Assembly: GCF_048128805.1 (NCBI RefSeq)
Contig: NC_136016.1
Location: forward strand, 14,431,676-14,495,675
Reading direction: 5' to 3'
DNA: 64,000 nt
From: Centroberyx gerrardi
Lineage: Eukaryota > Chordata > Actinopteri > Beryciformes > Berycidae
The notes under the pieces were generated by a model. The model was given only the letters and a program-made list of their open reading frames with translations. It was not told the origin of the DNA and ran no database searches. The position numbers and the translations under genes were made by a program. Below are positions 1 to 19,121 of the stretch, one piece after another (within the stretch, counting starts at the first letter, position 1; every line of letters begins with the position of its first letter).

Positions 1-522
1 GGCTACGGTGGCTCCTCCCCCGTTTTCTCCCGCCAGAACAGCAACAGCACGCTGACCTTTAACCAGGAAACGGCCACCGTCAGCTTTTCCGCGACGCAGC
101 CCCAAAGCCATTCCTCGCCACACCCCTCGCTGGACTCTGCCTCCTCCCGCAGGAGCCATCACAGAGATGTGCCTAATCCTAACTCCGCCAGCCACAGCAA
201 CTCCATAAACTCCTCACCCAGAAATCCCTCAAATCATAGGGAATTGTCAGATCAAACGTACCAGAGACACAGAGACACGGACCCCTCCTACCGGCATTCA
301 GGCAATCACAGAGACTCGTTTGACGTGAGCCACGCAAACCCGACCGGCCACAAGGACGTATCGGACCTGTCGGAGACGGACTCTTGTTCTTCACACAGAA
401 ACAATGGCTCTCAAAGGTATGGCCAAGCGGACACGGGCAGCGGTTCATACCAGTGGCGAAATGGAGATAGTAGCAGCCAGAGGAAGTCTGCTTACGCCCG
501 AGATGAATACATTGAACCGGAG

Positions 523-553
<31 letters not shown>

Positions 554-947
554 AAGAACCAGAACCTGAGAGTGAACTCGATGGTCATCAGGTGAGATTG
601 TTTGACCACTATGATTTATTTTCTGTTTATAATCTGAAATGCACCAGGTCATTTCTAATACCAAAACAAAGGTAGACAAGTCTTTTTTTTTTCATATTTA
701 CAAAAAAAGTGAAAACAAACCATAAACTAACCGTGAGATTTTTTTTTTTCTTTTGTTTCAGATTTACTACGCTCTCTACTCCTTCAGTGCCCGTTGCGCA
801 AATGAACTGAGCATCTCGGCCAATCAGCGCGTCCGTATACTGGAGTTCCAGGACATGAACGGCAACGATGAGTGGTGGCTGGGGGAGGCGGGGGGCCGGC
901 GGGGCTACGTGCCTTCCAACTACATCCGCAAATCCGAATATACATGA
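1..947 (+). CDS. dnmbp: 3' end of DNMBP/Tuba-like Rho GEF scaffold, C-terminal SH3 domain (partial)
   Basis: Two exons are visible, 1-591 (open from the window edge, so the 5' part is missing) and 762-947, joined in phase 0 across a GT-AG intron (donor CAG|GTGAGA, acceptor TTTCAG). The first exon encodes a Ser/His/Asn/Arg-rich, probably disordered linker ending in a Glu-Pro repeat. The second encodes a complete SH3 domain: ALYSF (ALYDY-like) motif, tandem Trp in [15 protein letters not shown], and the end IRKSEYT just before the stop at 945-947. That ending resembles, from memory, the last SH3 of Tuba, a Cdc42 GEF and dynamin/N-WASP scaffold at cell junctions; in that family this SH3 binds N-WASP. 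The family (multidomain GEF with C-terminal SH3) is firm; the exact paralogue is inferred. Confidence 0.72.
519..570 (+). repeat. In-frame CCAGAA hexanucleotide repeat encoding Glu-Pro
   Basis: A run of CCAGAA-type hexamers with a few substitutions lies inside the penultimate dnmbp exon and is read as alternating Glu-Pro, about nine pairs with one Gln interruption. It sits in the linker immediately before the final SH3 domain. Such tracts expand and contract by replication slippage, so its length is likely polymorphic. Confidence 0.8.
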
Positions 948-2000
948 ACAGTTTCTTATCAGGGGGATGATGCATGGAAAAAAAACCTTCTTCTCCCTTG
1001 AGAGGGCTCACACTGCGAGAACAGACGGAACAAAAAACAAGCAAGCAGCTAGACACCTGGTGACTTATTTTTGATCTGTTGTCATGGAGTTTGATAGTGA
1101 GAAGAACTTCCTTTTTTGGGACTTACTAGTACTGCTGACACTACTCTGAAAGTTAGCATTATATGCCTATATTTATAGACTTTTTTTATTATTTTTACTT
1201 GCTGGTAACTTCTTTACCACACTCCCTTTTTGTATCCAGTGAAACACCTGTGAATTGCGGCAGGATTTCTCCATATTCTCTGGGTCTGAAGAGAGTGAAT
1301 TGTATGTTGAAGAGAACAGCTTAAAGGATAGCACATTGAGATTTGCAATGGAAATGTGAATGCTTTTGGCTCAGACCTGTAAAAACTACATCAGGTGGCA
1401 TGCAGACAGGCTGATTTAAACACTGTTAATGACATTTTGTGCATGTGGTTTATTACACCACAAGAAGAATGAACGGCATAAAGATTAGATGCGTTTACAG
1501 TGTAAAGCAATCAAAGTGTGAGGCACTTAGGTTATCCACTGGTTGCAGGTTTGAAGTGACTGTGGGGCCAACAAAAGGGTTTGAGTTTGGAGTGTTGTAT
1601 GAAATTAATATGGACTATATGATTTTGTCTTTTCATCAGAGATGTGTTTCCCCAACCACAGCATTTCCACAGTATAAAACTAAAGACATATTTGAATGAC
1701 ATATGACTACATAGGTATGGTTACAAGCACTCCCCTTGAACTTTTTGTCAGTAACCTGAATGCAGTTTTTTTTTCAACTGGGTTGACATTATGTAAGCAG
1801 GTGATGACCAGTTTGACCTGTAAGAGGTCGACCAGTAGGGACAGAGATTGTGAGCATGTGGTCAGATCTTAACCCCGATTGATTTCTCCTTTCTCTCCCC
1901 ATGTACATTATATATATATATAATGCTGTATATTGAGAATGTATTACTGCACCCAGTGTAACGTGATCACTGTTTGAATAAAAAAAACAGCTCAGTTGAC
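948..2000 (+). other. dnmbp 3' UTR
   Basis: No further exon is recognisable after the SH3 stop. The stretch is AT-rich, has no long frames, and carries an AATAAA at 1977-1982, the best candidate poly(A) signal. The UTR end near 2000 is inferred from that signal only. Confidence 0.55.
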
Positions 2001-2670
2001 AAATCATGACTATCCATGTCTGAAAGATCTCTTTTTTTTATTATTTTAAATTATAAATTAATTATTGTCATGTGTAGGGGGAAGGTCGATACAATGTTAT
2101 TGCCGTATTTTTGCATTTTAAGGCTATTCATCACTTAATGAAATTAAGTCCAAATGATTTAGACATTTTAAGGGATATTATTTCAATGTTTTACTGCAGT
2201 CACACTAATGACAACAGTACAGTAAATTGCAAGAATAATTAGATCGCAAGACTGAGTCATAGTATTTAGTATTTTTCAAAGCATTAAGAATTGCAAAAGT
2301 ATCATTGTCACCCAAGTTTTGTGATAATGAATCAGCTGCTCTCTTGCAAAGCAAAACTCCTGCGTATTGAGAAACCTCAGTTCACTCTGTAACCCTAACC
2401 TTGTATAGTGAACTGATGACCACAACCAATGTTAATGATTTTCGGGACGTCTTTTGTTTGAGATAGTCCATACTTTACATAAACTGAAGCAGTCATTAAA
2501 TGGGACAACAGAGCACTGTGCCATCCCTCTGTTTCTTCAAATGTATTTGTATTATTATTTTTTCTGTTTTAATGCTAATTCACTTATTTTGATGACCTCT
2601 TCAGAAATAAAGGTCGTAGACCAAAAAGGAAGAAGAATTCAATTAAGTAGCTCTAGTCAAATCAATGCAA
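2001..2670. other. Spacer between dnmbp and HABP2 copy A
   Basis: AT-rich spacer without supported exons. Short frames here have no recognisable product. Upstream control sequences of HABP2 copy A are expected towards its right end. Confidence 0.5.
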
Positions 2671-2673
2671 GGC

Positions 2674-2686
2674 ACTAATGATTAAC
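2674..2686 (+). promoter_or_regulatory. HNF1-like site in the HABP2 copy A promoter
   Basis: ACTAATGATTAAC matches the palindromic HNF1 consensus GTTAATNATTAAC at 10 of the 12 defined positions and lies about 97 bp before the copy A start codon. It is followed by AGGTAGGTGG, which recurs in nearly the same form before copy B. HNF1 drives many liver-specific genes, and mammalian HABP2 is a hepatocyte-secreted plasma protein, so the site is plausible. Function is inferred. Confidence 0.45.
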
Positions 2687-2782
2687 AGGTAGGTGGAGTG
2701 TCAGGGGTCTTTATGCTCCAGAGGGTTTATTTAGGGGGACTGTCTGAACAGAAAGTACAGTATAGACTTCCACTGGTCCGTC

Positions 2783-5700
2783 ATGCCGGCCAGTGTCTAC
2801 ATCACCATGGTCTCCTCAATAGCCATACTCTTAAACTTGTGTGCACTCACTGCGTTTGGACAGGAATTGTATGTAAGTATGTAAAAAGTATAGGTTGAGT
2901 ACCTTCTGTGTGCTGTCAAAACCTCTAAAAAGGCAACTTTTCAGGAGTCTGTGCAATGTTTAATAATTTGGAAGGGATTCAGAATTGGTTAACTGGTTTG
3001 GGGTAATAAAAGTTCTGCATACACCAGAAATGTGTATTTAAGGACAAAAAGTAGGCTAATTTTTTTCAGGACATAGATGATGTTAGGATTATATTATTAA
3101 ATATAAGACTACTTCAGTCTTGATCATTTTTATTCAGAAATTGGAGGATTTAACTATTAGAGGGGATAAAATGAATTAAAGTTTAACATAAATGTGCACA
3201 ATAAGATTTGATCAAATAAAGGGTATGAACATACATGTTTGTTTTCATCCACACCATGCTTCACACTGCAGTCATGTATAAGAGCTGCCCAGTAGAACCA
3301 CAGACTTCTACTGTTGGCCATTTTGTATTTTATCACTAAATGCCTATTGATGACTACCTTCTGGTAATATGTTTTCTCAAATTCAGAAAGAATTTTGCTT
3401 CTGTTCCAGGTAATCACAGAAACAGATGATGCAGATGGTAAAAACATTTTTTGATTTGTCTGAAATATAACTTTATTAGTCCCTCAGTACTGGAATGCTC
3501 ATAAGTTTCTCTTTCCCTCACAGCCTATGATTATGGTTATGATTATGCCACTGAAACACCAGCAGAAGATGTTGATTTTGCTGTAGATGACTGGTTGTAT
3601 GAGCTGTTGGATCTCACAGGTAAGTGATCTCTGCCTCAGACAGGGGTTAGCAACTCCAAAGGTGAGGGTTTGACTGCCCACATGTGTGCTGTGAAATCAA
3701 TGCATGCAGCAGTGTGACATCCAAGCCGTAACTTAAACAGATATCTTGTCTGTCTTGAGGTCTACAGATGGAGAAATCAACTGATAAAGATACATCAATT
3801 GCATTCTGTGCCTCCTGACTTTTTTTCTTGATTGTTCAATGCTCATGTCAGCTCAGACTTTATCAGTAATCACTTGACGTCATTGTGTCTTCATTTAGAT
3901 GAGTGTGATCCAAACCCGTGTCTCAACGGAGGCGTCTGTGATCATGCTGCTGGCGGCGGCTTCCTGTGTTCATGTCCTGAGCCTTATTCAGGAAAGAAGT
4001 GTCAAACAGGTATGGCTGTCCACCAGTACTCATTTTTGTGGGTCAAAGGAGAAATACCTTTACATTTACACAGTTGAGATGGATATCTATGTGAATACCA
4101 ACAAAGAATATGTATTTTGAACTCCTGCTTGTTAACATTCTTGCCTGAGAGAATTAAACTTTCACCAATCTGCCATAGAAATCTGCTATTCTGTTGATTT
4201 AATGAGAAATCAGTTTTATGATGCCATTTTATGCTAAAATATCAGGTGTAACAGTTTCCATTAAGACAATAATCTATAAGGTTCTAATGTTTTATCTCAA
4301 TGTAGGGCCAACCTAATTAGTTTTGAGATTTTTTTTAAAGTAAGAAAATGGAGGAAAATATTGGTATAATGAATTTGTTGTTTGTTAAAGAAAATTTGTG
4401 TTCCTTAAATTCAAATTATTTCCCTGCATCATTTTCCAATGCACATTAAATCCTAATTTAAAAACCTAAGATGGAGTTTCCACCAAATATGAAATTCAAT
4501 TTTGAACCGAGCCCGATCCTGTTTGGGCTAAACTTAAATCTACCTCAAGACGGTTCTTCTCAACTACTCTACCATCTCTTTTTCAGTGAAAGATGTTTGC
4601 AAGAATGTGAAATGTGGCCATGGAGAGTGTGTTGTCACATCTACTGCACCGTTCTACCAGTGCAAGTGCAAGGCTCCGTACAAACCACCTAACTGCAGGA
4701 AAGGTCTGTTTTCATTACTGCTATATAATGTAAATGTCTTAATCATGTTATGTATCTCCTCATTATTTAACAGAATGTGATTTTTGATCCTGTGCTGAAT
4801 CTAGTGACCAAAAACAATCAACAGCAATACATAACTCTTAATGAGTGATCATTTGCAGCTTGATAATGTGATAATTATTCATGAATGACCATTGAACAAC
4901 CCATGCACCCATAAGGTTTCTGTTGCAGTAAGTCCTTTGCATTGGAGAGCAGACATTGATATTCCTGTCTGTGTTCATAGCTTCTGCCTGTAGGCCCAGT
5001 CCTTGTCAGAATGGAGGATCCTGCATCAAGGGCCCCAAACGCTCCGCCTTCCAGTGTGCTTGTCCTGATGGATATAGTGGGAAGTTCTGTGAAGTCGGTA
5101 AATGCAATCAATCTCACTGTCTAAAACAGAAACGTTTTAAAAGCACACATCTCAAAAACCCAGGTACTGACAGGGAAAAGGGAACTTAGTGTAGAAGTCG
5201 ATTGCTTATGCTGTGTTGTCCATGTTTCCAGGCCCAAATGACTGTTACCAGGAAGATGGAGAGTTTTACCGGGGCACGGTGAGTGTGACAGACGACGGGG
5301 ACGAGTGTCTGGACTGGAATTCTTATTTCATCCTCCAGAAAGGGGGAGATCCCTTCAAAGAATATGCAGGCTTTGATGGAATTGGACCGCACAATTATTG
5401 CAGGTGGGAAGATCTAAGTCCTAAGTAGATGTTGTGTATGTTTACTGTTGATACAACCTTTGTGTGTGTGTGTGTGTGTGTGTGAGTGAGAGTGTGTGTG
5501 TGTATTTTCTTGTATGTGGTAGAGAGTGAGGTATACTCCAAAAAAAGTTTGTCTATTTGTTTTTCATTTCTATTTTTGTTTTCCATGTCATCCTGCAACA
5601 TTTGATTGCACGATATTGCATAAGTGCATTTCCTTCACATTTTGGTGTTTACTGGAAGTGTTGATCTAAATTATTAAGATGCTATTTTCCAAATCCACCC

Positions 5701-5861
5701 TTGAATCTTTTCGGTAAAAAAAAAAAAGAGTTCTTTAATACTAGTTCTGTCTTTCTATTTTCAAGGAACCCTGATGGAGATGCTAGGCCCTGGTGCTTTG
5801 TTAATAAAAACGGCAACCTGAAGTGGGAGTATTGTAAAGTCAAGAACTGTTCTCGAGGTGC

Positions 5862-5897
<36 letters not shown>

Positions 5898-7865
5898 TTC
5901 TGCTCTCACCCAGCTCTCATTTGCTAATTTTTCATTTCCATCTCTCCCAGCTCCAGCCGCCCCACCCACCATCTACGAAACGGATGCTCCTCCAGCCAAG
6001 CCGGACTTCCTCGCTGCCCAGTTCTCCCAGTGCGGGAGGCCGCAGCCTGGCCGCTCAGCCAGGATCTTTGGGGGGAAGAAGTCTCTCCCTGGGGCCCATC
6101 CGTGGCAGGTGTCCTTGCAGACCAGGCCCAAAGGCTCCTCCCAGCCCTTCAGCCACATCTGCGGAGGCATCCTCATCGAGTCCTGCTGGGTGCTCACTGC
6201 CGCCCACTGCATGTAAGATCCACTAACAGCTCAGTCCGCTTTGTCAGTGTAGTCCTGTCCTCTTGCAGTGAAAGCAGTGTTTGATGTGGATTTGTATATT
6301 GGCACACTCATCTGGCCTGTTTAACCTTCTGTTTGTTTGCACAGTAAAGACGGGAGGGAAATGCAAGTGGTGCTGGGAGGAGTGGACATAGAGAAGGATG
6401 AAGAGTTCGATCAGGTCATTCCTGTGCAGAGAGCCATCGTCCACGAGGAGTACAAGGAGAGTCCCTTCGCCCTCTATAATGATGTTGGTGAGGTCCATAG
6501 GTTCACAAACACAGCTGATGTTGCATGGTTGACTGTGCCACTCAAGGCAAGGATCTTTTTTTTTTTTTGCTTGTACAAAATCTTTTATTTCTTACTAAAA
6601 GAAAGCATCGTACAACACAGCCCAACAACTGAATGCAATGCAGCAAACACAATGAGGAAAACATTCTGCTTTTATTGAGATGTTTGCATGTAGTTTTTCA
6701 CTGAGCAATGAATGGTAATATATCAAACTAAACAATATATATATTATTGTATTTTTAACTTGAGTCTTTTTCTCCCATCTTTTGCTTTAATAATATTGCT
6801 AACACACATTCATTCATTCATTCATTCATTCATTCATTCATTGAATTGTAATTAATTCTGAATATCCACATAATATATGACCTAATTAAACCGATTGAAT
6901 ATTACAATAGGACACAAACAGTACCTTTGTAAATGTTAAAGACAGATGTAGGCTATTGTTAACAATGTTCTTTGCATGGTGCCTCTCCTCTGTAGCCATG
7001 CTTCAGCTGAAAGTCATGGACAGACCGTACTGTGCCAAAGAAACCCGCTTCGTCAAGACAGCCTGCCTGCCAAATCAGCCTTTCCAAAGTGGGAGCGAGT
7101 GTGTGATCTCAGGATGGGGCGTTACTGAAACACGTACAGTATATTATTAATCTATATTGTCCACACAGACTTAAAACAGCTGTCATAGCATGATGATCAT
7201 TCTGAATCAACAGGGCGAGTGGCAGCAAAGTTTGAGTTTATTTACATCAATCTTGAAAAATAAGCTTGTACAGCCACTTTAATTCTTACAAGGGAAATGT
7301 TTTGAACTTTGGCAGCTCACGGATATTCATCTAATTCACCTATGCCAATATCACGCATTTACATCGGAAAACAGGAGGGTAATGCATTTCTATTTGTCTA
7401 TTTCAGAGTATGTCATTTCAAGTACACCCAGTATTTTAAATGTCTGATAACAAATTTCAGGGAATGATATATTTGCTCATACTTAAAGTATATTGTATAC
7501 TCATATTTTAAGTGACTAAACTACCTTTTGCATTTAAAGACACAAACGTGAATTGAGTGTAAATGGCAAGTTATTTTCTAAAGAGATATATAGAAACTTG
7601 TTCAATGTGACAAATATCTGGTGCAGAAAATCCCTACATGTATACACGACATCTCACTGGAAGAAAATATATCGAAAATTTGGAAAAACTCTAAACTGTT
7701 TGCACCATTTTTGACGAAACCTTCGTAATATTGATGCAAAAGACAAAAAATGAAAAATGTGAAAGTTGGTTCTTTCTATACTTTATTTTACATGTGCCTC
7801 AAGTATAGACTAAAAGTAATGCACTTCAGCATTACATTTGAATTTAACGCTAACACTACTTTTTC

Positions 7866-7907
<42 letters not shown>

Positions 7908-8062
7908 AGAAGTACGGTTCCAACCAGCTGTTGGATGCTCGAGTTCTTCTGATCTCCCAGGAGCGATGCAGGGCTGCCAACGTCTACGGAGACTCACTGG
8001 ACGACAGCATGTTCTGTGCAGGCAACATGAAAGGAGGTGTTGACTCCTGCCAGGTCTGTACA

Positions 8063-8117
<55 letters not shown>

Positions 8118-8403
8118 GAGAAATGTGACTCTTGCTTTTTTAACAGCAGATATGCGGCCATACAGTCATGACAATAAAGCAATTTAAACTTTAGAGAGAG
8201 AGAGAATATATAGTCTTATAAAACTGACCTCTCCCTCCCTCCAGGGTGATTCGGGTGGCCCCCTGGTGTGTGAGCGGAACGGCACCCACTATGTTACAGG
8301 TGTGGTGAGCTGGGGCGACGGCTGCGGCAAGAAGTACAAGCCTGGAGTCTACGCCAACGTCCACAGATTTATCGACTGGATTGCTCACCATATAATCTCA
8401 TAG
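2783..8403 (+). CDS. habp2: HABP2 copy A: EGF-kringle-trypsin plasma serine protease (FSAP)
   Basis: Thirteen coding exons: 2783-2872, 3410-3437, 3524-3619, 3899-4009, 4587-4703, 4981-5097, 5232-5403, 5766-5857, 5951-6212, 6345-6487, 6996-7133, 7908-8053, 8245-8403. All junctions are GT-AG and phases join without a stop, giving 556 residues. Order: signal peptide (about 1-26), acidic Asp/Tyr-rich segment, EGF1 (72-108), EGF2 (109-147), EGF3 (148-186), kringle (187-274), linker, protease. The activation site is R312-I313 (IFGG). The triad is H360 (TAAHC), D408 (NDVA) and S507 (GDSGGP); D501 in DSCQ predicts cleavage after Arg/Lys. In mammals HABP2/FSAP is a secreted hyaluronan-binding protease acting in coagulation and on histones. 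Three EGF modules plus one kringle, and NRAP-CASP7 synteny, separate it from tPA, factor XII and HGFA. Confidence 0.9.
5461..5503. repeat. (TG)n microsatellite in HABP2 copy A
   Basis: Interrupted TG dinucleotide array within the intron that splits the kringle coding region. No coding role. Confidence 0.9.
5863..5894. repeat. (AC)n microsatellite just after the kringle exon, copy A
   Basis: Perfect AC dinucleotide run beginning five bases inside the intron after the second kringle exon. A much longer CA array occupies the same place in copy B. Confidence 0.9.
6810..6842. repeat. (ATTC)n tetranucleotide repeat
   Basis: About eight CATT/ATTC units in intron 10 of HABP2 copy A; simple sequence, no coding role. 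Confidence 0.9.
7869..7905. repeat. (CT)n tract forming the acceptor of copy A exon 12
   Basis: A CT dinucleotide array runs directly into the CAG acceptor of exon 12 and therefore serves as its polypyrimidine tract. Length change here could affect splice efficiency. Confidence 0.85.
8064..8118. repeat. Compound (GT)n(GA)n microsatellite
   Basis: A GT array followed by a GA array lies just after the donor of exon 12 in copy A. Intronic simple sequence. Confidence 0.85.
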
Positions 8404-8750
8404 AGGATCATTTGGTTATGTGTGTGCATGTGGGCTGTTCAAGACTTGCTGACTTGTTGTATTGTCCTGTGGTAAACTCAGATTTACCCTTGTAAAAATG
8501 AGTCAATCAGTATTCAGTGCTTGTCTAAATGTTTGTCAGACCTCCCACTCCGTCCCCAAAATGTCAAAGATCTGTAAACTTCTAACACATTACCTCAATG
8601 TTTGTTGATCTTATTGCTCAACTATATCACACTGTTGTGTAGTTAAGGATGGACTAACTGTTCCAATGTTTGAATATTTTCCCAGCTTTTGTCTTGTTCG
8701 CAACACTTGTTAATAAACAAAGATACAAATGAAATGTTAAGAAAGATATA
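8404..8750 (+). other. HABP2 copy A 3' UTR
   Basis: Sequence after the TAG stop has no exon and carries AATAAA at 8712-8717, the likely poly(A) signal. The UTR end is estimated from this signal. Confidence 0.5.
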
Positions 8751-9389
8751 AACCAACAAAGAGGTTTCTGAGGCAACTCTTCAACTGGCACTCCCTCCGC
8801 ACTCAAATGATCAGATTCATCTTCTCCAACTAGACTAGGTTGTCTGCAGCAAGGAAACTTGTGAATGCTTTGGGTGAATCTGTTTTGAATCCAAATGACA
8901 TTTGACCATACTATATCTTATAGTTATTGGATGATCTGATGAGAAATCATTTAGAGAAGTTACAACTTATCAGTCTCTCATAATCTATAATTACTCTCAT
9001 AATCAAAATTACTTGCTCTGCATTTTACCTAGAGCCGCTGTCTAGGAACATGATGTAAGAGAAAGGGGAGGAAGCTCTCAGCTGTCATGATGCGTCTTCA
9101 AGCTTCTCTTTCTATTGAGTTCAGTTAGCAAAGTGGCCTAATTAATTAGTACCAATTAATTATCAATTATGACCTTGAACCATGGTGGAAACAGGGTAAT
9201 AGTTTGGGGCTCTTTGCTCGCTCAGGGTGTCAACATGAAATCAGCTATTGAGCCAAAGATGTAGGAGAGAAACCTTCCTGGAGTACTGTGAAACAAAATC
9301 AGGCTAAAACCCATGACCCACTGCACAAACCTGATGTGAGCTGTACAATATACTGCTGTTAAGGGAGATATTACATACTGCTCACTTGT

Positions 9390-9560
9390 CAAGTCAAGTC
9401 AAATTTTATTTGTATAACACATTTCATACAGAAAGCATGTGCTTCACAAGGCCAAGCGCAATACATAATGTATACGAAAAAAATCCGAACATACACGTCA
9501 TCATACATAAAAACATACATACATACGCATGCACACATGCGGAGGACATAGACAATTTAA
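9390..9560. repeat. Probable teleost interspersed repeat fragment
   Basis: A stretch beginning AAGTCAAGTCAAATTTTATT and continuing with a 'cacatttcataca...gtgcttcac' pattern resembles a motif I know from many fish genomes. Identification is by recognition only; a repeat-library search would decide. Confidence 0.35.
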
Positions 9561-10424
9561 AGTGCAGATAAATTTAGGTAAAACAGGAGCAGACATTTGC
9601 TCTAAAAACCCAACATAATGTGTTAAGTCAAAAGACCTAAAAACAGCAGTAAAAAGAAATTGTTTACTTACATGCAATCATTTTTGCTGAATAGTTAATG
9701 AAAAAGTATTAAATATTTCATTTTTTTGTCATATCAAACCATCTTTAACAGTAGATGTTTTATGATTTTCGACTATATTTCCTTCAATAAAAAGAAAAAA
9801 AAAATCTGTTTGGCAGTGGGCTCACATACTGTAGTGTCCCTTGCAAATGTATATCTTCGTTCTGACATCTAATTCTTGACCTCAGCTTTCTGAATAGCCT
9901 ATGAGCTAAGCAGTGTTTTTTTTGTATTTTTCACTTTAGTGCAATGTGTTGCATAACAGGCATCTAAGACCATTAGATACATCAATAAATTAAATTTTAA
10001 TATAATCATCAGACAAATATCATTAGACAAAACAAACAGAAAATTACAATGAATGTAATATGTTTAATATCATGTCATTAACTATAGAATTGTCCCATGA
10101 AGTATTCAATCCCCTACATTACTTTGCTCTCATCCTAAAAATGATCATGCGCTCACAATGTGCTTATAATGTGCTTATGATGCATTTTAATGCCTTATGC
10201 CTTCAAGTAAAGCGTGACCTGTTTTTCTTTGGTGTGCCACTGCCATGCATGTGCATACAGGCTTGCACAACTGATCGCCAATAGTTTGCAAAGATTAAGT
10301 TCATGTCTGACATGAATGCAAACAGAGACGAACAAAAATGAACAAAAAACAAACCTAGTCAGCAAACCTTCCTGGATAAATAACAATACAAAAAAAATGG
10401 TATCATCATCTAACTATAAAGCGA

Positions 10425-10640
10425 GGAATCTCTGTCTGAGTGAGTGACTGTGTGTGTGTGTGTGTCCTTCGCATATCTCGAGAACCGTTCGTCCGATCGA
10501 CTTCAAACTTGGCCGGTGTATTGCTGGGGACCCAAGGACGTGCAGTGTCGGATTTGGTGCAATTTGGACACGCGACACGTTCAATATTAATAAACTGTGA
10601 ATAAACAAGCGGACAGCGCTCTGTGCAGCAGCGTGGCGAA
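10425..10640. repeat. Probable dispersed repeat fragment
   Basis: A GC-richer block with 'ctcgagaaccgttcgtccga' and 'ggggacccaaggacgtgcag' stands out from its AT-rich surroundings and resembles a repeat I recognise from fish genomes. No coding capacity is visible. Low-confidence assignment. Confidence 0.35.
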
Positions 10641-10751
10641 CGGGCACTGCACTATAAGTTAACAAACCAAGGTTAAATAAATGAAACCATAGGACAGAAG
10701 TGCTGGGCCAAGGCCTAAAACACACAAGCTCTCAAAGAATCAATGCAGCTG

Positions 10752-10764
10752 GCTAAAGATTGAC
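10752..10764 (+). promoter_or_regulatory. Degenerate HNF1-like site in the HABP2 copy B promoter
   Basis: GCTAAAGATTGAC aligns with the copy A site and with the HNF1 consensus but misses three defined positions, one of them in the conserved ATTAAC half. It is followed by AAGTAGGTGG, matching copy A, and lies about 110 bp before the copy B start codon. This shows that the duplicated unit included the proximal promoter. Confidence 0.35.
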
Positions 10765-10873
10765 AAGTAGGTGGGATATCTTGATTGTGATATCAATGAG
10801 GTTTGGGGTATTAAAGTGGAGCACTGACTCAGCGGTCTTGCATGCTGTGCTGAGCCTCTCTCACAGCAGCACC

Positions 10874-17899
<7,026 letters not shown>

Positions 17900-19121
17900 A
17901 AACAGTCCCTATGTCTTTGTATGTGTATTTGAGTGAGTGTTTGTATGTGTGTGAGCATCCACAGGCTTGTCCAGTGATTAAAGGTTACATTGTCTGAAAA
18001 TTGTAGAGTTTGTTTTCTCATTAGGAGACGTTGTTTAAGCTCATTTGTAGGTACACTTGTCTGAGAAATCATTCTTATTTTGTGAAGAAGAAAAAAAAAA
18101 GAAAGAAAGCAGGTTGGTTTGCCTTGATAAAACTGTTTATTTTTTTTCAGCAATAAAACCAAGCATTTACTCCCAGTCCAGCTTTGAGTTAAAAGAGGCA
18201 CCGTTACAAACTCACAAAGCTGAACCTGCCAGACACGCATCGTAGAGCAAACGTCACCTCAGTATATTTCTCCCTGAGTCTAGCTCAAGTACACTATGTC
18301 AGCTGACCTCATAACAAAACAGCCGTCTTCAGCAATGCTACATGTTGCATAGTTGCAAATTGTGCTGACAAGGAAGTTTTTGTCCATCCACACCTTGTTC
18401 ATTTGAACCTGCAGCATCTATTCATTCATAAAGATATAAAACAAATGATTGAATAAGTCCTTTGCTCTTTGCAGTGACGGCCTCAGAGCCTTCACCGGTC
18501 CAGCTCTCTCCTCTTTCTCGTGAACACACCCGATATATAAAAGCAAAATGCAAACTTTCCATTCCGCCACTACATTACATATCATTTCTGTCATGGAACA
18601 ACCTGACTTCAATTTTGATCTTGATGTTTTCACTTGAACTGATGTTGTACATGGTCCTTTAGAGGTGGAGAGTTTCATGACCCTATGGCCCAGGAAACCC
18701 ACTCAAAAGCCATGATAAAATTTAAAAAATGTATCATAAGGCTTTTTTTCCTGAATTCCTGTTGCCTTTTTCTACACCAAATTCACCCATGATCCTTTCT
18801 ACAAACTTGACGAGTCCTCTCCTGGTTTCACATGCTTAATTCCCTTCATAACTACTTTAGCTTAAACTATATTTTACAGTTCACTGTTGCACCTGGTTTA
18901 CTTCACAGAAATGACCAACATATATTCATATAACTCATTTAGGATTCTGTTTGCTACACATGATATCAGGTAACTACAGAGTGACAACAGGGTGTCATTT
19001 CATCAAAGTAGATACCACAACACCACCTGTAAAGTAAACCACTCAGTAAAAATTGACCACACCTTCTAAAAGTGTCTTTCTAACATTCTCTAAATACTAA
19101 CATCGATCAGACTCTTTCCAT
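17900..19121. other. Convergent 3' UTR region of HABP2 copy B and NRAP
   Basis: For copy B, ATTAAA at about 17977 is the nearest poly(A)-signal variant. For NRAP, read on the minus strand, TTTATT at 18135-18140 (AATAAA in reverse) would give a 3' UTR of about 1 kb. No exon is visible. The two transcripts therefore end within a few hundred bases of each other, tail to tail. Confidence 0.45.

Larger units (their letters stand above)
8751..10740. other. Spacer between the two HABP2 copies
   Basis: About 2 kb without supported exons. It holds two stretches that look like teleost interspersed repeats (near 9395-9560 and 10425-10640) and is otherwise AT-rich. No remnant of a third protease copy was seen. 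Confidence 0.5.

Noticed and set aside
8191-8391. Minus-strand frames opposite the protease exons (also 17651-17863)
   Set aside because: They are antisense shadows of the catalytic-Ser exons, which have intact GDSGGP coding on the plus strand.
2783-8403. Identity as tPA, factor XII or HGF activator
   Set aside because: Those have fibronectin domains, fewer EGF modules or two kringles. Three EGF modules plus one kringle and the NRAP-CASP7 neighbours fit HABP2.
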